Below are positions 23,901 through 35,514 of a DNA stretch of 64,000 nucleotides, in pieces. This stretch comes from Isoetes taiwanensis (Eukaryota > Streptophyta > Lycopodiopsida > Isoetales > Isoetaceae): NCBI GenBank assembly GCA_021234155.1, contig JAJEKV010000022.1, forward strand, positions 6,133,753 through 6,197,752, read 5' to 3'. The translations under genes and the position numbers were made by a program. Position 1 is the first letter of the stretch. Each line of letters starts with the position of its first letter. The notes under the pieces were generated by a model. The model saw nothing but the letters and a program-made list of their open reading frames with translations. It searched no databases and had not been told where the DNA came from.

Positions 23901-24540
23901 ATTAGTTCATCCTCGTGATCTTTAAGAAATGGCGAGACCATGGGATCTTAAAATTGCAAAGATCTTTGGGAAAACGATAGATGGATCTCCGATGGAATTT
24001 AGACTCAAAGTGCATAGAGCAGGGAGGGTGATAGAAAGATACTACGAAAAGATTCTAGGTAATGTTAAGCTTCTCTCGTGGTCTACTGGTCCCCGAGGAA
24101 AAGTGGTCCCGTAAGTGTAAGGAGACATACAATGTTGCAAGTATATATCGGGCCCTTTTGTGATGACTCCCCTTAAAGCAGAGGCTAGGCTTCAAGTGAA
24201 TGGAATGCTGGCTAAGCTCCTCTTAGCAAACTCCCCGAAAAACCTTATGCTCTAGGAGAATACAATTTTTAGATGGGAGGCTCTCCAAGGAGGTCTCAAC
24301 ACTAAAGTGAAGCTGGTCCATAGAGGAATTGTGTCTTCGCACCTATGTCCTCCGGGGTGCCAAAGCTAGCGAATCTCTTTCACACCTCTTCTTCCTCATT
24401 CAAGAATTACCGAAGTTCGGGTTTTGGGTATGCCCTATTATGAGATCGCATATGCATCAACTTCGGCGATGGCCGAATGTTGTTATGATCTCGCATGTAG
24501 ATTGCATTGACGCCTCCCCAAGTTAGTGTGGCTCTCTCGA
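20960..24540 (+). pseudogene. LINE ORF2 (endonuclease, reverse transcriptase, zf-RVT), broken
   Basis: The start MIIVSWNLRGIKGVLKRGRK at 20960 is the hallmark first strand of the apurinic-like endonuclease, which nicks the target. The RT domain follows in pieces: NRVIGREQSAFLPGRYILDN (22584 on), VLVKMDFRKAYDSLRW, LVKGIRQ, then MDDTFMFL (where the family has FADD) at 23065, and SGIGLNATKC at about 23150. A zf-RVT remnant (RGIVSSHLCPPGCQ...ESLSHLFF) lies at 24320-24400. Multiple stops and shifts separate these, and the catalytic FADD reads MDD. The element is inactive. Confidence 0.8.
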
Positions 24541-24554
24541 TTATATGGCGACAT

Positions 24555-25225
24555 CTAAGCGATGTCACTTTGGGGGCAATCTATCTCTATTGAGAAACTT
24601 AAGAGTCTTTTTAATAAGGAAGTTGCTTTGATGGCATTGTCCCACCACAGGAAAATGGGGATGAGTTACAATAGGGGATTGGACAGAATTGGTAAGATTG
24701 AAGGATTTTATAACTACTTTAAGTGCTATTGGATGAGCTCTGAGGACCCAGACTTTCATGATAGGTCTAATGGTGGAACAGTTTGAGTTTAGTGGAGAAA
24801 GCAATCTGAGTAACTGACCAGATAGGGTCTCTCTACCATTATGTTGTTGTGGAATAGGACTTCCCTTAGTACGCACATCATGATGCATAGAGAACCCATA
24901 TAATAGCCCTAATGCTTCCTATTTGTCCCATTGGGGACTCTCTGTATCTTTATGTTCACAGTCTTGCACTCATTCATTCCAAATCTTTCCAATATGCCTT
25001 GAATATTTGCAGTTTGTGTGAGTGTAAGTATCCTGTTTGCTCTGTTTCTTTGCACTTCAATTCCCAAAAACTTCTTTAATTCACCTAGGTCAGTCATTTT
25101 GAATTTCTCCTTTAGCATAGCTTTGCTGCAATTTAGACACTCCATAGAGTTTGAAATCATAATGCAATCATCCACGTATAGTGCAATGATGCAATAATTA
25201 CCATTTTGTATTATTAATAATAACA
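24555..25225 (-). pseudogene. Ty1/copia reverse transcriptase/RNase H fragment, antisense inside the LINE tail
   Basis: The minus-strand frame reads ALYVDDCIMISNSMECL, then MTDLGELKKFLGIEV and ILERFGMNECK, which are the copia RT catalytic YVDD box and its downstream motifs. Further on (24890-24560), broken frames fit the copia integrity motif before RNase H (GSLCIMMC) and an RNase H-like PIFLWWDNAIKA. The copia reading frame stops abruptly against the poly(A) of the LINE, so its upstream half is missing. Confidence 0.8.
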
Positions 25226-25234
25226 AAAAACACA

Positions 25235-25272
<38 letters not shown>

Positions 25273-25889
25273 ATTAAAGCTTGAATTTTTTCTAGGGTCA
25301 ATTTTGTAGCATGAGTTCCCAAGGTTGCAAGATTGACTCCCATTATTCAAAGTTATTCGTGGGCATTAAACTTACTGGTAAGCTTCGATAAGAGTTGTGC
25401 ATCAAACATAAAAGGGCAAAAGACGTTTGCCATGAAAGGTTGAAAAAGGGGATCATACTAACTTGTAGACATTACATGAAGAGATAAGAGCACATGTCTC
25501 ACCTGCGGTTTGATGTTCCACCTTCTGAAAGATGAAGTATGGTGACTGGCATCTCTTGGCATTGTTGGGCTTTAGCTACAACATGTTATGCATAGAATGG
25601 TGTTTAAATTCCAATGGAAGTGTTTGTTTAATTGCCGTGTTGGCCTATGAGGAGGTAATCATTGTTTCAAGGTGACATTGTAGATATTCAAATTTCTAAC
25701 TTTCAATAGGACTTGAGGTTGTTTAGGTGGGAATATCTACCAATGTTAGTAGTCCATGTTAGAGATGGTCTATAATATTGAGTGATGTTTTTCTGTTGTG
25801 ATTACTTAGATACATTTGGTTTATGCCTTTGTTGATGGTTTATAACTAATCGTAAGTACGTCTGTGGGTTGTTCAAGATACAGGTAGTT

Positions 25890-26155
25890 GTTTGTGGATC
25901 AGTTGTATTTAAGAGATGTGGCTTATTCTCGAAACTCTTCTTGCTATTATAGTTTGTATTTAAGCGATGTGGCTCATTCTCAAAAATCTTCTTGCTATTA
26001 TAATTCGTTTATGGGTTGTTCAATATACAGTATGGTTTGTTCAACATATAGCAGTAGTCGTTTGTGGATCAGTTGTCTTTTGTGGCTCATTCTCAAAAAT
26101 CTTCTTGCTATTATTAATATGAACAATGTTCAACAATCTTCTTGCGATTATTAGA
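25890..26155. repeat. Minisatellite, ~50-60-bp imperfect units
   Basis: The phrase gatgtggctcattctcaaaa followed by atcttcttgctattat recurs with variation at about 25915, 25970, 26080 and 26125, interspersed with gttgttcaa and gtttgtggatcagttgt phrases. Confidence 0.7.
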
Positions 26156-26595
26156 ATGAACAACATATGTTATACCTATCTAATCGGTCTAAGTTACATA
26201 AGAATAGCAAGGACAACTTTTTAGAGAGCTCTATAAATATTATTCAAGTCATTGTTTGCAAATGAGTAAAATACAAAAACTGTGAGGAAGCATAATCTTG
26301 GCTTACCATCATAGATTCTATTGCCCTAATAAACAATGGGAGAGATTCTAAACCATCTCTCCAAGGCCGCATTGATTAGAAGCGGTAAAGAATGTGGTTA
26401 AGCAGACATTTCAAGGAGATTTTTTTAACAAATTATTTTTTTATTTTTCCAACATTACTATGAAGGCATAGATTATCCACAAAGATGAAAATTTTGAAAT
26501 ATTTAGTGAAAATGATACAATATGGTGCTCTCTACTCTTAAAGATGTTCCTGGTTTGCATAGAACATTTCCATCTTATCGATCCACGCTGTAGTT

Positions 26596-26677
26596 GCATT
26601 GTCTCTTGAGCATCATATGCAAACTATGAGCAGCAAGCATTGTCTCTTGAGCATCAGATGCAAACTATGAGCAGCAA
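26596..26677. repeat. 41-bp tandem duplication
   Basis: Two head-to-tail 41-bp units (26596-26636, 26637-26677) start gcattgtctcttgagcatca and differ at one base. Confidence 0.9.
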
Positions 26678-26699
26678 AATATTTGATATATACCTGTTA

Positions 26700-27340
26700 T
26701 TTGCGTCTGAGCATCATGTTAAAAACTGTGATGCAATTGAACCTGTGCAGGAAACAGCCATCCGAAATCGAACACAAATGTTAGAGAGGTCCGTTACCTC
26801 AAAAACCCTAAGAAACTCTATAAACATAAGAGAATATTATTGAAGCTAGGGAAATTAAGGAGCATTAAAGACATTCAAGATCCTCATCCTGTGTTTGAAG
26901 AGCAAGAATGACCAATCTGCTAGAAGCAGCAGTAACTTGCATGCCATAGAATCAACATTCTATGCTTGCATTCTAATGATGGCATATGTTTGCTCATATT
27001 GAATCATGATTGAGCTTTAATGCGAGTATCATATGCAAACTGTAATGCTGCTAAACCTGTCACAGGAAATACAAACTTGAAATCTAGTAGAAATTTCAGA
27101 AGTCTTTGACCTCGAAACCCCTAGGAATCTCCATAAACATAAGAGAGCATGGCTGAAGCTAAGGAAATTAAGCAAAAATAAAATAAAATAAAAATTAAGC
27201 ATTAAAGCATCCTTACCTTGTGTTTTGAGAGCGGGATGATCATGCCTTAAAATGAACATTTTATACTTACACTTTGTTAGTGGCAGATATTTGCTCATAT
27301 CAACTTGCATCATGATTGAGCTACAATGCAAGAAAAAAAC
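26700..27340. repeat. Diverged ~320-bp tandem duplication
   Basis: The first unit (26700-27015) and the second (27016-27340) align through aacctgt...caggaaa, taaacataagaga, gaagctagggaaattaag and tttgctcatat. A short aaaat-rich tract was added in the second unit (27175-27195). No coding signal was found. Confidence 0.7.
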
Positions 27341-27373
27341 TCAACAAAATGTTGAAATAGTCATGAATGCCCT

Positions 27374-29119
27374 TGTTACGCCCAAAATATATTGCAGACC
27401 ATTGTAAGTAAATTGCATGCAAACTTGTTGTGGACGGACAATTGAATTAATGCGGTTGGCATTAATGTTGTGGTCGCATGTTGTTCTCTAGCCTAGGGTA
27501 TGGTGCACCTAGTAGATTCTAGACTAGGGGCGCAACTAATTATAAATGTTGGATTAGTTGCGGGTTGCCTAAGTGCATTATGAAAATAATGCATAAGAAG
27601 GACAATGCCTCAATGGTTAGGCAACCCATGAAATAAAGGTTGGGCTTATGTTATATTAAGCTAAGGTGATACCTTTAATAATGGTTTTATAAACCATTGA
27701 CTGCAAATGGTGAGCACCCCAAAATCGGGGGATGCCACCTATGTCTTGCCCGATGGTGTAGCAGGCTGGCCGGGGAGGAGACCCGGGGGCCATTGAAACT
27801 AATCCGCAGATCGGGCCGGCGATGTCACCATGTGGCCCTGCCATGTGGGCAGGGGCCTTCAACAAAACATAAGGCGGCCTGTTGGAAGGGCAGACCAGAA
27901 CAGGAAGGAGAAGGAGGCCGGATTTGGTCTGGGAACCAAGTAAGCAGCTAGGGAAGGATTACAGCCACCGGATCTTGTTGCAGAAGGAAGCAACAAGAGT
28001 AGACCGTGAGAAAGTGGACGGAATTAAGAATAAAGGTGGGGACAATCCGAAAGGAGAGTTCTGGTGGAGACGCCGCCAGACGACTTGGCGAGAGCTTATA
28101 CCGTAAGCCCGAGCCGGTGTATTCCTATTGCCTTTGGGCAGATATGCTACAGGGATTATGGTAGAGAAATAACTACTAGCGATTAATAAGCTCCATGATA
28201 AACCGAAACAGCCGTACCGGGAACGCCAGAACTCGCTCCCTATCTTAAGAATTGCTTAACCGCCCCTTCGAAATCCGGTCTTTAATCCAAGGAAGCCGAG
28301 AGCCTTAATGGTTGTGACAGCAGCTTGGTTGCAATAGCAACCGCGAGGGTGTTGCTTGTCATGGCGCTTATTCTAAAACCGCTAAACTTCTCCTTTGAAT
28401 ACCCTCCGTGAGTGTTGCCATAGTGTAACGCGCCGCTTTAAAGGGATCTTGTGAGTGCTAGTGCGATGTGATATGGTGTTGGTATGGGACGACACTATAT
28501 TAACATCAACATATCTAGTGAAAGCAAGGGTCCCGGTGGAATGTGTCTCGGTGATACGGGATAGGTGCCTTGAGTATCTATCCGGTGAGGAGAGTTTATG
28601 CATGGCAATGGTATAGATAAGTGTAACTTATCGAATAAGGACCACCGTGTTGGTGAGGTGAACCTCGGCACTGGTATGGGGCGGTGGCGTGGAACCAACA
28701 AATCCTAGCGACCCTAGGGCCTTATGTTGCCCGCAGTTTCTCCCCGACATTGGATCCACCAACATAGGGGTTCTAGGCGGCGCATCGTCTAGATATGGTG
28801 GGGTGTGTCTGCTTGGCAGATGCTATGGTGCGTGTGGTGGATTCCATATGTGTGTACTTGCAGTCCGCAGTCATTGCTTCATGTTGACATACTGGATAAC
28901 TCTTATGCATGTTACTGACACGTGGAAGCTTGTGCAGGCTGCTTGATAGCTGGCGGGGCGTACGTGTGCATATAGTTATCTTGTGTTGTCATTTTGTTAT
29001 CTGTATACGTGGTTTTCATGTATATAGCCTCGTGGGAGGCAGTACTTGTTCTGTGTACTCTGATGGTTTGATGTGAATACAAATCGAAATTTTTGGTACT
29101 AAAATTTTGGCTCGTAACA
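27374..29119 (+). repeat. Gypsy-1 5' LTR
   Basis: It begins tgttacgcccaaaatatatt and ends ggctcgtaaca. Compared with the 3' LTR, long tracts are identical; differences cluster at CTG, CAG and CCGG sites. Confidence 0.93.
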
Positions 29120-29120
29120 G

Positions 29121-29133
29121 TGGTATCAGAGCC
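29121..29133 (+). other. Gypsy-1 primer binding site (initiator Met tRNA)
   Basis: The sequence tggtatcagagcc starts 2 bp after the 5' LTR and is complementary to the 3' end of plant initiator tRNA-Met, the primer used by many plant LTR elements. Confidence 0.93.
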
Positions 29134-29164
29134 TAAGTTGCGGCTTGGACCTTGAGTAGCTGAG

Positions 29165-30660
29165 ATGGAGCACGGCGAGACTAGTGCAGGCGACACCTAA
29201 TAAGCGGCAGGCTTAATTCCTATGGAGGAGGAACCCGATGTAATGAGGGCTAGCCGCTGCATGTGAAAACCCGAAAGAACCCGGAGACCATGCGCACGGC
29301 GGGGCGAGGACTTGCCGGGTGTGCGCCAGAGCCTCAAAGGCGTATTGGATACTCGCATCGCTATGAGAACCGCTTTGGAGACCCTTGCCGGGCACGGATG
29401 GCCTAGGGAAGTCCCATGGAGAAAGGGAAGTCTCCCCGGCAGTTGTGGTGGTGGACCCGATGTACACAGAGCTAGTGCTTTCGCGGGAGCGAGGCCATCA
29501 AAGAGTTCCCGGATTGAGCAAGGAGGACATCCGCGCAGTCTCGAAGCACAAAGATCCCGGATTGGGATGGGAAGGGCAATCAAGAGAGGCGATGGCTTGG
29601 ATTGACAAGCTTGAGACCTTCTTTGAGGCTACCAATAAAGGTGATAAGGCGCGATTGTTTATTATGCTAGATCGCGGCTGAAATCGGACGCCTATAGTTG
29701 GTGGAATGGTCCTACCATGAAAAAAGAGGTGAATACCGGGTCCGATTTCAGAAATACTTTATTGGGGAGTATGCGCCTCGGATGATGCTCGTGATGCGCT
29801 TGAGAAGTCAGCATCGTAGCGCATTGTTCTCTCTCGCTTATATCAATAAGGTACGGGTTATATCCACGGGGTTGGAGACTTGACCGAGGCTCCGGGTTGA
29901 TTTCTTTCTAGGTGGTCTATCCAAAGGTTGCTCTCAAGCTGCGAGTTGAAGCCCGAAGATTTTGAGAGAGCAACGATGTTGGCTCGCCGCCTTGGGAAGA
30001 GGATGAGTCCTTTAAGAGGACGCGTCGAAGTTCTCAAAGAAGAAGAACAGATGGTTCAAGAAGAAAAGTCCGAAAAGTCCGGAACGGCCTAAGTCTAAGT
30101 CCCAGTGGAGAGTCCAAGAAGCGTAAGCGGACTCTAAGTCCAAAGGGTCCCGTGAAGAGGATTTTCTCGCTATAGGTGTGGGGAGCCCGGGCACATTAGT
30201 CGTGGAATGCTCTCAGCCACGTAACAAGAAAGCCGATAACAAGAAAGCAAACGCGGACTCAAAAGGTTGAAGAAGAATTGGAATCTAAGACGGTTTCAGC
30301 CATTGCCATGGAAGAGTCAGGGCCACTGGATAAGCCCGCAAGCAAGGACATCATGGATATATGTTTGTTGGACGCGGTGATTAGATTCTTAGGGCAGAAT
30401 CATGGGCCGAAACGTTGTTGTGTTATTGGATTGTGGCTCTTCTGACATGTTTGTATCTTCTAAGTTGGTGGAAGAACTGCACCTACCTTGTATGAAGACT
30501 AATAAGTACAAGGTAGATGGGCCTTTTGTGAACGATTCTCAGGTGGAGGACCGTAAAGCTGTTGGGGTGCCCTTGTGTATTCAAGGATACCAAGAAAAGC
30601 TTGATTTTGACCTCTTGGATGTTGGCCGGTATGATGTGGTGCTTTGGGGATAACATGGTT
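29165..30660 (+). pseudogene. Gypsy-1 gag and aspartic protease region, frameshifted
   Basis: The presumed start is the ATG at 29165 (MEHGETSAG). Gag pieces match gypsy-2 (for example the tract around 29590-29780). The CCHC knuckle at about 30170-30215 is present but out of frame. The protease is open at 30402-30653 with VVVLLDCGSSDMFVSSKL, where DCGSS stands for the D-S/T-G active site. Comparison with gypsy-2 shows several one- and two-base losses. Confidence 0.8.
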
Positions 30661-30707
30661 GCAGCGGTTAAGCCTCCATCGCAATAGATTGGAACACTCA
30701 CCGTGAT

Positions 30708-32290
30708 TTGAAGCACGATGGACGTGGAGATCTATCTGCGGGGAGTCCTTTGACGGAGCTTCCAAGATCGCGGTCGTCGCTTCAGGTCAAGAAACTGGTA
30801 CGTAAATCTTCCAATCAATGTTTTCTTCTATTCATTGATGAATGTTATCCTGCTTTTGAGTACTGTCATATGAGTGCTGATAGTGAGGTCATTGAGAATT
30901 CCAAAGGCCAAAGAGAGTTGCAGGATCTGTTGAATGAATTTCAGGATGTGTTCCCAGAGGAACTGCCTGAAGGTCTTCCACCTAATAGAGAGATTGAACA
31001 TGAGATTGATTTAGAGCCTGGATCCAAACCTGTGTTTCGTAGCCCTTATAGATTGTCCATATTGGAACAAGAGGAGGTAAAGAAGCAGGTTCATGAGCTG
31101 TTAGCCAAAGGGTTTGTAAGACCTAGCAAATCCCCTTATGGTGCTCCTGTCATTCTAGTCAAGAAAAAGGACGGATCAATGCGGATGTGCATTGATTATC
31201 GTGCCTTGAATAAGATCACGATCAAGAATAGGTATCCTTTGCCTAGGATTGACGAGATTATGGATAGATTAACAGGAGCTAAATATTTTTCTAAGTTGGA
31301 TTTGCGCAGTGGTTATCACCAGATAAGGGTGAAGGAGTCAGATGTACATAAGACTGCCTTCAGGACCACTTTTGGTCATTTTGAGTTTTTGGTGATGCCT
31401 TTTGACTGACGAATGCTCCCTACTTTTTCCGTAATGATGAATGAGGTTTTTGCAGGATGCCTTGATACTTTTGTTGAAGTATTTTTAGATGATATCCTGG
31501 TGTATAGCAAAACCTTGGATGAGCATTTGAATCATTTGGCTCGTGTTAACTCGCCGACAAAGATAAGTTGTATGCAAAGATGTCAAAGTGTGAATTTTTG
31601 AAAGCACAGGTGGAATATTTGGGCCACATTGTATCTGCTGAAGGTGTAGCTGTGGATCCCAAGAAGACGGAGGCAATTCAGTCTTGGCCTGTACCAAAGA
31701 ATGTATCTGAGTTGCGTAGTTTCTTGGGATTGGCCAGCTATTATCGCAGATTTGTCTGGAAGTTTGCCAAGATTGCAGCTGCTTTAACTATGTTGTTGAA
31801 AACTAATGTCCAGTGGCAATGGACGGTGAAGCAGCAGCAGGCAATGGATATGCTGAAGAGGTTGTTAACCTCGGCGCCTATTCTGTTGATTCCAGACATG
31901 AGTAAACCTTATGAGGTTTACACTGATGCTTGTGGTTATGCCATTGGTGCTGTTCATGCAGGATGGTAGAGTAGTGGCGTACGAAAGTCGCCAACTCAAT
32001 GCTGCTGAGAAGAACTATTCCACCTATGAGTAGGAGTTACTAGCAATGGTTCATGCGCTCAAAGTCTGGAAACATTATCTCCGCAATAAATGTGAGTTTG
32101 TGGTCTATACCGATCATAAACCATTGAAATTCCTGCAAAGCCAGGCCGAGGTAAGTCCAAGGCAAGCTAGATGGTTGGACTTTCTTTCTCAATTTCATTT
32201 TCATGTTGAACATCTTCCCGGAAAAAAGAATCCCGCTGCTGATGCTCTTTCTAGGGTTCGAAGTAAATGTAATGGTTCAATGTGAAATTG
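30708..32290 (+). pseudogene. Gypsy-1 reverse transcriptase and RNase H
   Basis: The frame 30708-31409 is open and carries the linker [18 protein letters not shown] and the RT fingers and palm ([33 protein letters not shown]). A shift occurs at about 31405-31413 where the family reads GLTNAP. The catalytic box is VEVFLDDILVYSK at about 31475. The frame resumes at 31568-31969 and RNase H follows ([48 protein letters not shown]). The order and motifs are those of Ty3/gypsy Pol. Confidence 0.9.
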
Positions 32291-32399
32291 CTTTGGTGTC
32301 ACCAGACAAGCAAGCATATGACTTGGATGCCTATATTTTTGAGTATCGGCATCTATCCAAGTTACCGATGCTTGGGATATCCGTAATGGACTCGGTATC

Positions 32400-33715
32400 A
32401 TAAGGGCGTATTTATGTTCCCGGCTTTGTGGACACTTTGAGAAAGCAATTATTGAGCCGAATTCCATGATGCACCTTATCTTTGGGCATGGAGGTGAATG
32501 GAAAACCTATGAATCGCTCAAGAGAATGTTTCTTGCCTAGCTTGAAAGAGGATGTGCGGGAATATGTGAAAGTCCGCGAGACTTGTCAGCAAAGTTAAAG
32601 CGAGTCGAGGCAAGACTCCGGGGCTTTTGCAACCTCTGCTGCGCGCGGAGGAGAGGTGGAGTGAAATCTCTATGGATTTCATTGTGAAGTTGCCTCAGAT
32701 CTTGTGCATCACTATACTCGATACTTGTCATTGTGGATAGGTTGACGGCGCATGCACGCTTTATACCTCTGACAAAGAATGTCGATGGCTTGGCGTTGGC
32801 CAAGGCTTATATGCAACATGTATTTCCTATTTTTGGATTACCCAAAGCTATTGTGGCGATCGATGTGAAATTCACCGGGAATTTCTCGGGCGTGGTGTTC
32901 TCTGCATTGAAATGCACTCTTGAGTTCTCTAGTGGAGATCATCCTAAAAGCGGATGGGCAAACCGAAAAGAGTGAATCAAATTGGAGGATATCTTTGAGA
33001 TCTTATGTGGCCACTCGGCAATCCGGATGGGAGGACTATTTGCCAATTGTGAGTTTGCTTACAATAATGGGTTCCAACAGAGCATCAAAACTAGCCCATT
33101 TGTGGCTATGTTTGGGAGAAATCCCGAGGACCTGTGACGCTTGGTTTTGATGGGCTGAAAACCTTGCTGCTATAAATATGCTTGAAGGCATGGATGTGAC
33201 ACTTGGATTGTGTCAATTGCATATGAGACAGGCCCGAGATCGGGCAAGGGCGCCCAATTTGTCAAGAGCCCCGATCGAGCTACTGGGGAAGGTCGATGGT
33301 GTACCTTGGTGGTCTTCCCCGCAAATCTGAAAAGAAAAGCAATATTGCCATTGCTTGCGGGAAAGAAACCAAAGCTCTCCCAAGATACGAGGGTCCTTAT
33401 AAGATTTTGAAGAAATATAGTGATGTTGCCTTCAAGTTGCAACTTCCAATCGAATGTGACATTCATCCGGTTTTCCATGTGAGCGATTCAGACCAGCTGG
33501 GAAAGCTGCTAATGTTGTGCCTTCACAGAACACATGGTGGAGTTGGATAGAATCCCTACCCCCGAAAGAATATTGAATTCCGGATAGTGCGGATCCGCCA
33601 AAGAGACCGGATGGAATTTACGGTGAAGTGGAAACATAGACTGTCCCTCGTAGGCGTGGGGAGAGTCGCCGCTTCATGACTCAATATCCTGATGTTATGG
33701 CTCAATGAAACCGGG
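32400..33715 (+). pseudogene. Gypsy-1 integrase and C-terminal domain, frameshifted
   Basis: Integrase core pieces include SMDFIVKLPQ (about 32670), a region ending ARFIPLTKNVDGLALAKAY (32733-32820), VKFTGNF with the second acidic residue just before it, and SSGDHPKSGWANRKE, where the family has HPQTDGQTE. The tail includes YEGPYKILKKY and HPVFHVS. The final ~140 bp (FTVKWKH, then ESRRFMTQYPDVMAQ and stop) resemble the VKW...ATWE C-terminus of chromovirus-type gypsy elements. Several shifts are present. Confidence 0.82.
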
Positions 33716-33730
33716 GCGATTCTTGAGGAC

Positions 33731-33749
33731 AAGAATCCCGTGGGGGGGC
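33731..33749 (+). other. Gypsy-1 polypurine tract
   Basis: A purine-rich run ending in seven G and one C (aagaatcccgtgggggggc) lies immediately before the 3' LTR, where plus-strand priming occurs. Gypsy-2 has the matching gaatcccgggggggag. Confidence 0.8.
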
Positions 33750-35509
33750 TGTTACCCCAAAATATATTGCGCACCATTGTAAGTAAATTGCATGCAAACT
33801 TGTTGTGGACGGACAATTGAATTAATGCGGTTGGCATTAATGTTGTGGTCGCATGTTGTTCTCTAGCCTAGGGTATGGTGCACCTAGTAGATTCTAGACT
33901 AGGGGCGCAACTAATTATAAATGTTGGATTAGTTGCGGGTTGCCTAAGTGCATTATGAAAATAATGCATAAGAAGGACAATGCCTCAATGGTTAGGCAAC
34001 CCATGAAATAAAGGTTGGGCTTATGTTATATTAAGCTAAGGTGATACCTTTAATAATGGTTTTATAAACCATTGACTGCAAATGGTGAGCACCCCAAAAT
34101 CGGGGGATGCCACCTATGTCTTGCCCGATGGTGTAGCAGGCTGGCCGGGGAGGAGACCCGGGGGCCATTGAAACTAATCTGGCAGGATCGGCCTGCTGCT
34201 GTATGCCGCCACGTGGCCCTGCCATGTGGGCAGGGGCCTTCAACAAAATCGTATGGCCCCTGTTGGAAGGGCGGAACAGAAGGAGAAGGAGGCCGGATTT
34301 TGGTCCGGGAACCAAGTAATGCTTGACTAGGGAAGGATTACAAATTAATCGGATCTTGCTGCATGAAGCAACAAGAGTAGACCGTGAGAAAGTGGACGGA
34401 ATTAAGAATAAAGGTGGGGACAATCCGAAAGGAGAGTTCTGGTGGAGACGCTGCTGTACTGGACTTGCGGCAGAGAGCTTATACCTGGTAAGCCTGAGCT
34501 GGGTGTATTCCGGTATTGCCTTTGGGCAGATATGCTACAGGGATTATGGTAGAGAAATAACTACTAGCGATTAATAAGCTCCATGATAAACTGGAACAGC
34601 CAGAATCTGGGAACGCCAGGAACTCGTTCCCTATCTTAAGAATTGCTTAACCGTCCCTTTCTGGAAATCTGGTCTTTAATCCAAGGAAGCTGAGAGCCTT
34701 ACCCTGTTGTGACAAAGCAGTTGGTTGCAATAGCAACCGTGAGGGTGCTGCTTGTCATGGCAGTTATTCTAAAACTGCTAAACTTCTCCTTTGAATACCC
34801 TCTGTGAGTGTTGCCATAGTGTAACGCTCGTTTTAAAGGGATCTTGTGAGTGCTAGTGCGATGTGATATGGTGTTGGTATGGGACGACACTATATTAACA
34901 TCAACAGTCTAGTGAAAGCAAGGGTCCTGTGAATGTGTCTCGGTGATACGGGGATAGGTGCCTTGAGTATCTATCTGTGAGAGTTTTATGCATGGCAATG
35001 GTATAGATAAGTGTAACTTATCGAATAAGGACCACCGGTGTTGGTGAGGTGAACCTCGTCACTGGTATGGGACGGTGACGGGTGGAACCAACAGTCTAAC
35101 AGCCTAGGGCCTTATGTTGCCTGCAGTTTCTCCCTGACATTGGATCCACCAGCGCGGGGGTTCTAGACGACGTACTGTCTAGATATGGTGGGGTGTGTCT
35201 GCTTGGCAGATGCTATGGTGCGTGTGGTGGATTCCATATGTGTGTACTTGCAGTCCGCAGTCATTGCTTCATGTTGACATACTGGATAACTCTTATGCAT
35301 GTTACTGACACGTGGAAGCTTGTGCAGGCTGCTTGATAGCTGGCGGGGCGTACGTGTGCATATAGTTATCTTGTGTTGTCATTTTGTTATCTGTATACGT
35401 GGTTTTCATGTATATAGCCTCGTGGGAGGCAGTACTTGTTCTGTGTACTCTGATGGTTTGATGTGAATACAAATCGAAATTTTTGGTACTAAAATTTTGG
35501 CTCGTAACA
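33750..35509 (+). repeat. Gypsy-1 3' LTR
   Basis: It begins tgttaccccaaaatatattg and ends ggctcgtaaca. It appears closer to the ancestral state than the 5' LTR because CTG and CAG words that are altered in the 5' copy are intact here. Confidence 0.93.
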
Positions 35510-35514
35510 GCCCT

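Larger units (their letters stand above)
18168..25270 (+). mobile_element. L1-like LINE retrotransposon, decayed, 7.1 kb
   Basis: The element is bounded by an 11-bp target duplication, ttattaaagct (18157-18167 and 25271-25281), and ends in a run of 35 A (25236-25270). It contains a gag-like ORF1 region, then an endonuclease and reverse transcriptase ORF2. Between ORF2 and the poly(A) tail lies an antisense copia fragment. The body has many stops and shifts. It landed in the second copy of a local tandem repeat. Confidence 0.85.
17480..25765. repeat. Tandem ~580-bp duplication, second copy split by a LINE
   Basis: Copy 1 spans about 17480-18055. Copy 2 begins near 18060 (ggctcgatatttaagaattg at 18091 matches 17497 onward), is interrupted at 18167, and resumes at 25271, ending near 25765. 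Shared phrases include aattttttctagggtcaatt and ctggcatctcttggcattgt. The copies differ by scattered substitutions and small deletions. Confidence 0.85.
27374..35509 (+). mobile_element. Gypsy-1: complete but decayed Ty3/gypsy LTR retrotransposon
   Basis: Both ends are TG...CA and are flanked by the 5-bp duplication gccct (27369-27373, 35510-35514). LTRs of 1746 and 1760 bp enclose a primer site, gag, protease, RT, RNase H, integrase and a purine tract, in Ty3/gypsy order. The polyprotein is broken by many small shifts. The internal region is nearly identical to gypsy-2 over long stretches. Confidence 0.95.

Noticed and set aside
24909-25343. 144-codon minus-strand ORF with a poly-Phe tract
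   Set aside because: The Phe run is the LINE poly(A) read backwards; only the copia RT part downstream of it is meaningful, so the ORF is not one protein.
27656-29605. Several ORFs of 70-130 codons on both strands around the gypsy-1 5' LTR and leader (for example 29197-29583 minus)
   Set aside because: They lie in LTR or gag leader sequence, recur in the 3' LTR with different frames, and have no family resemblance.
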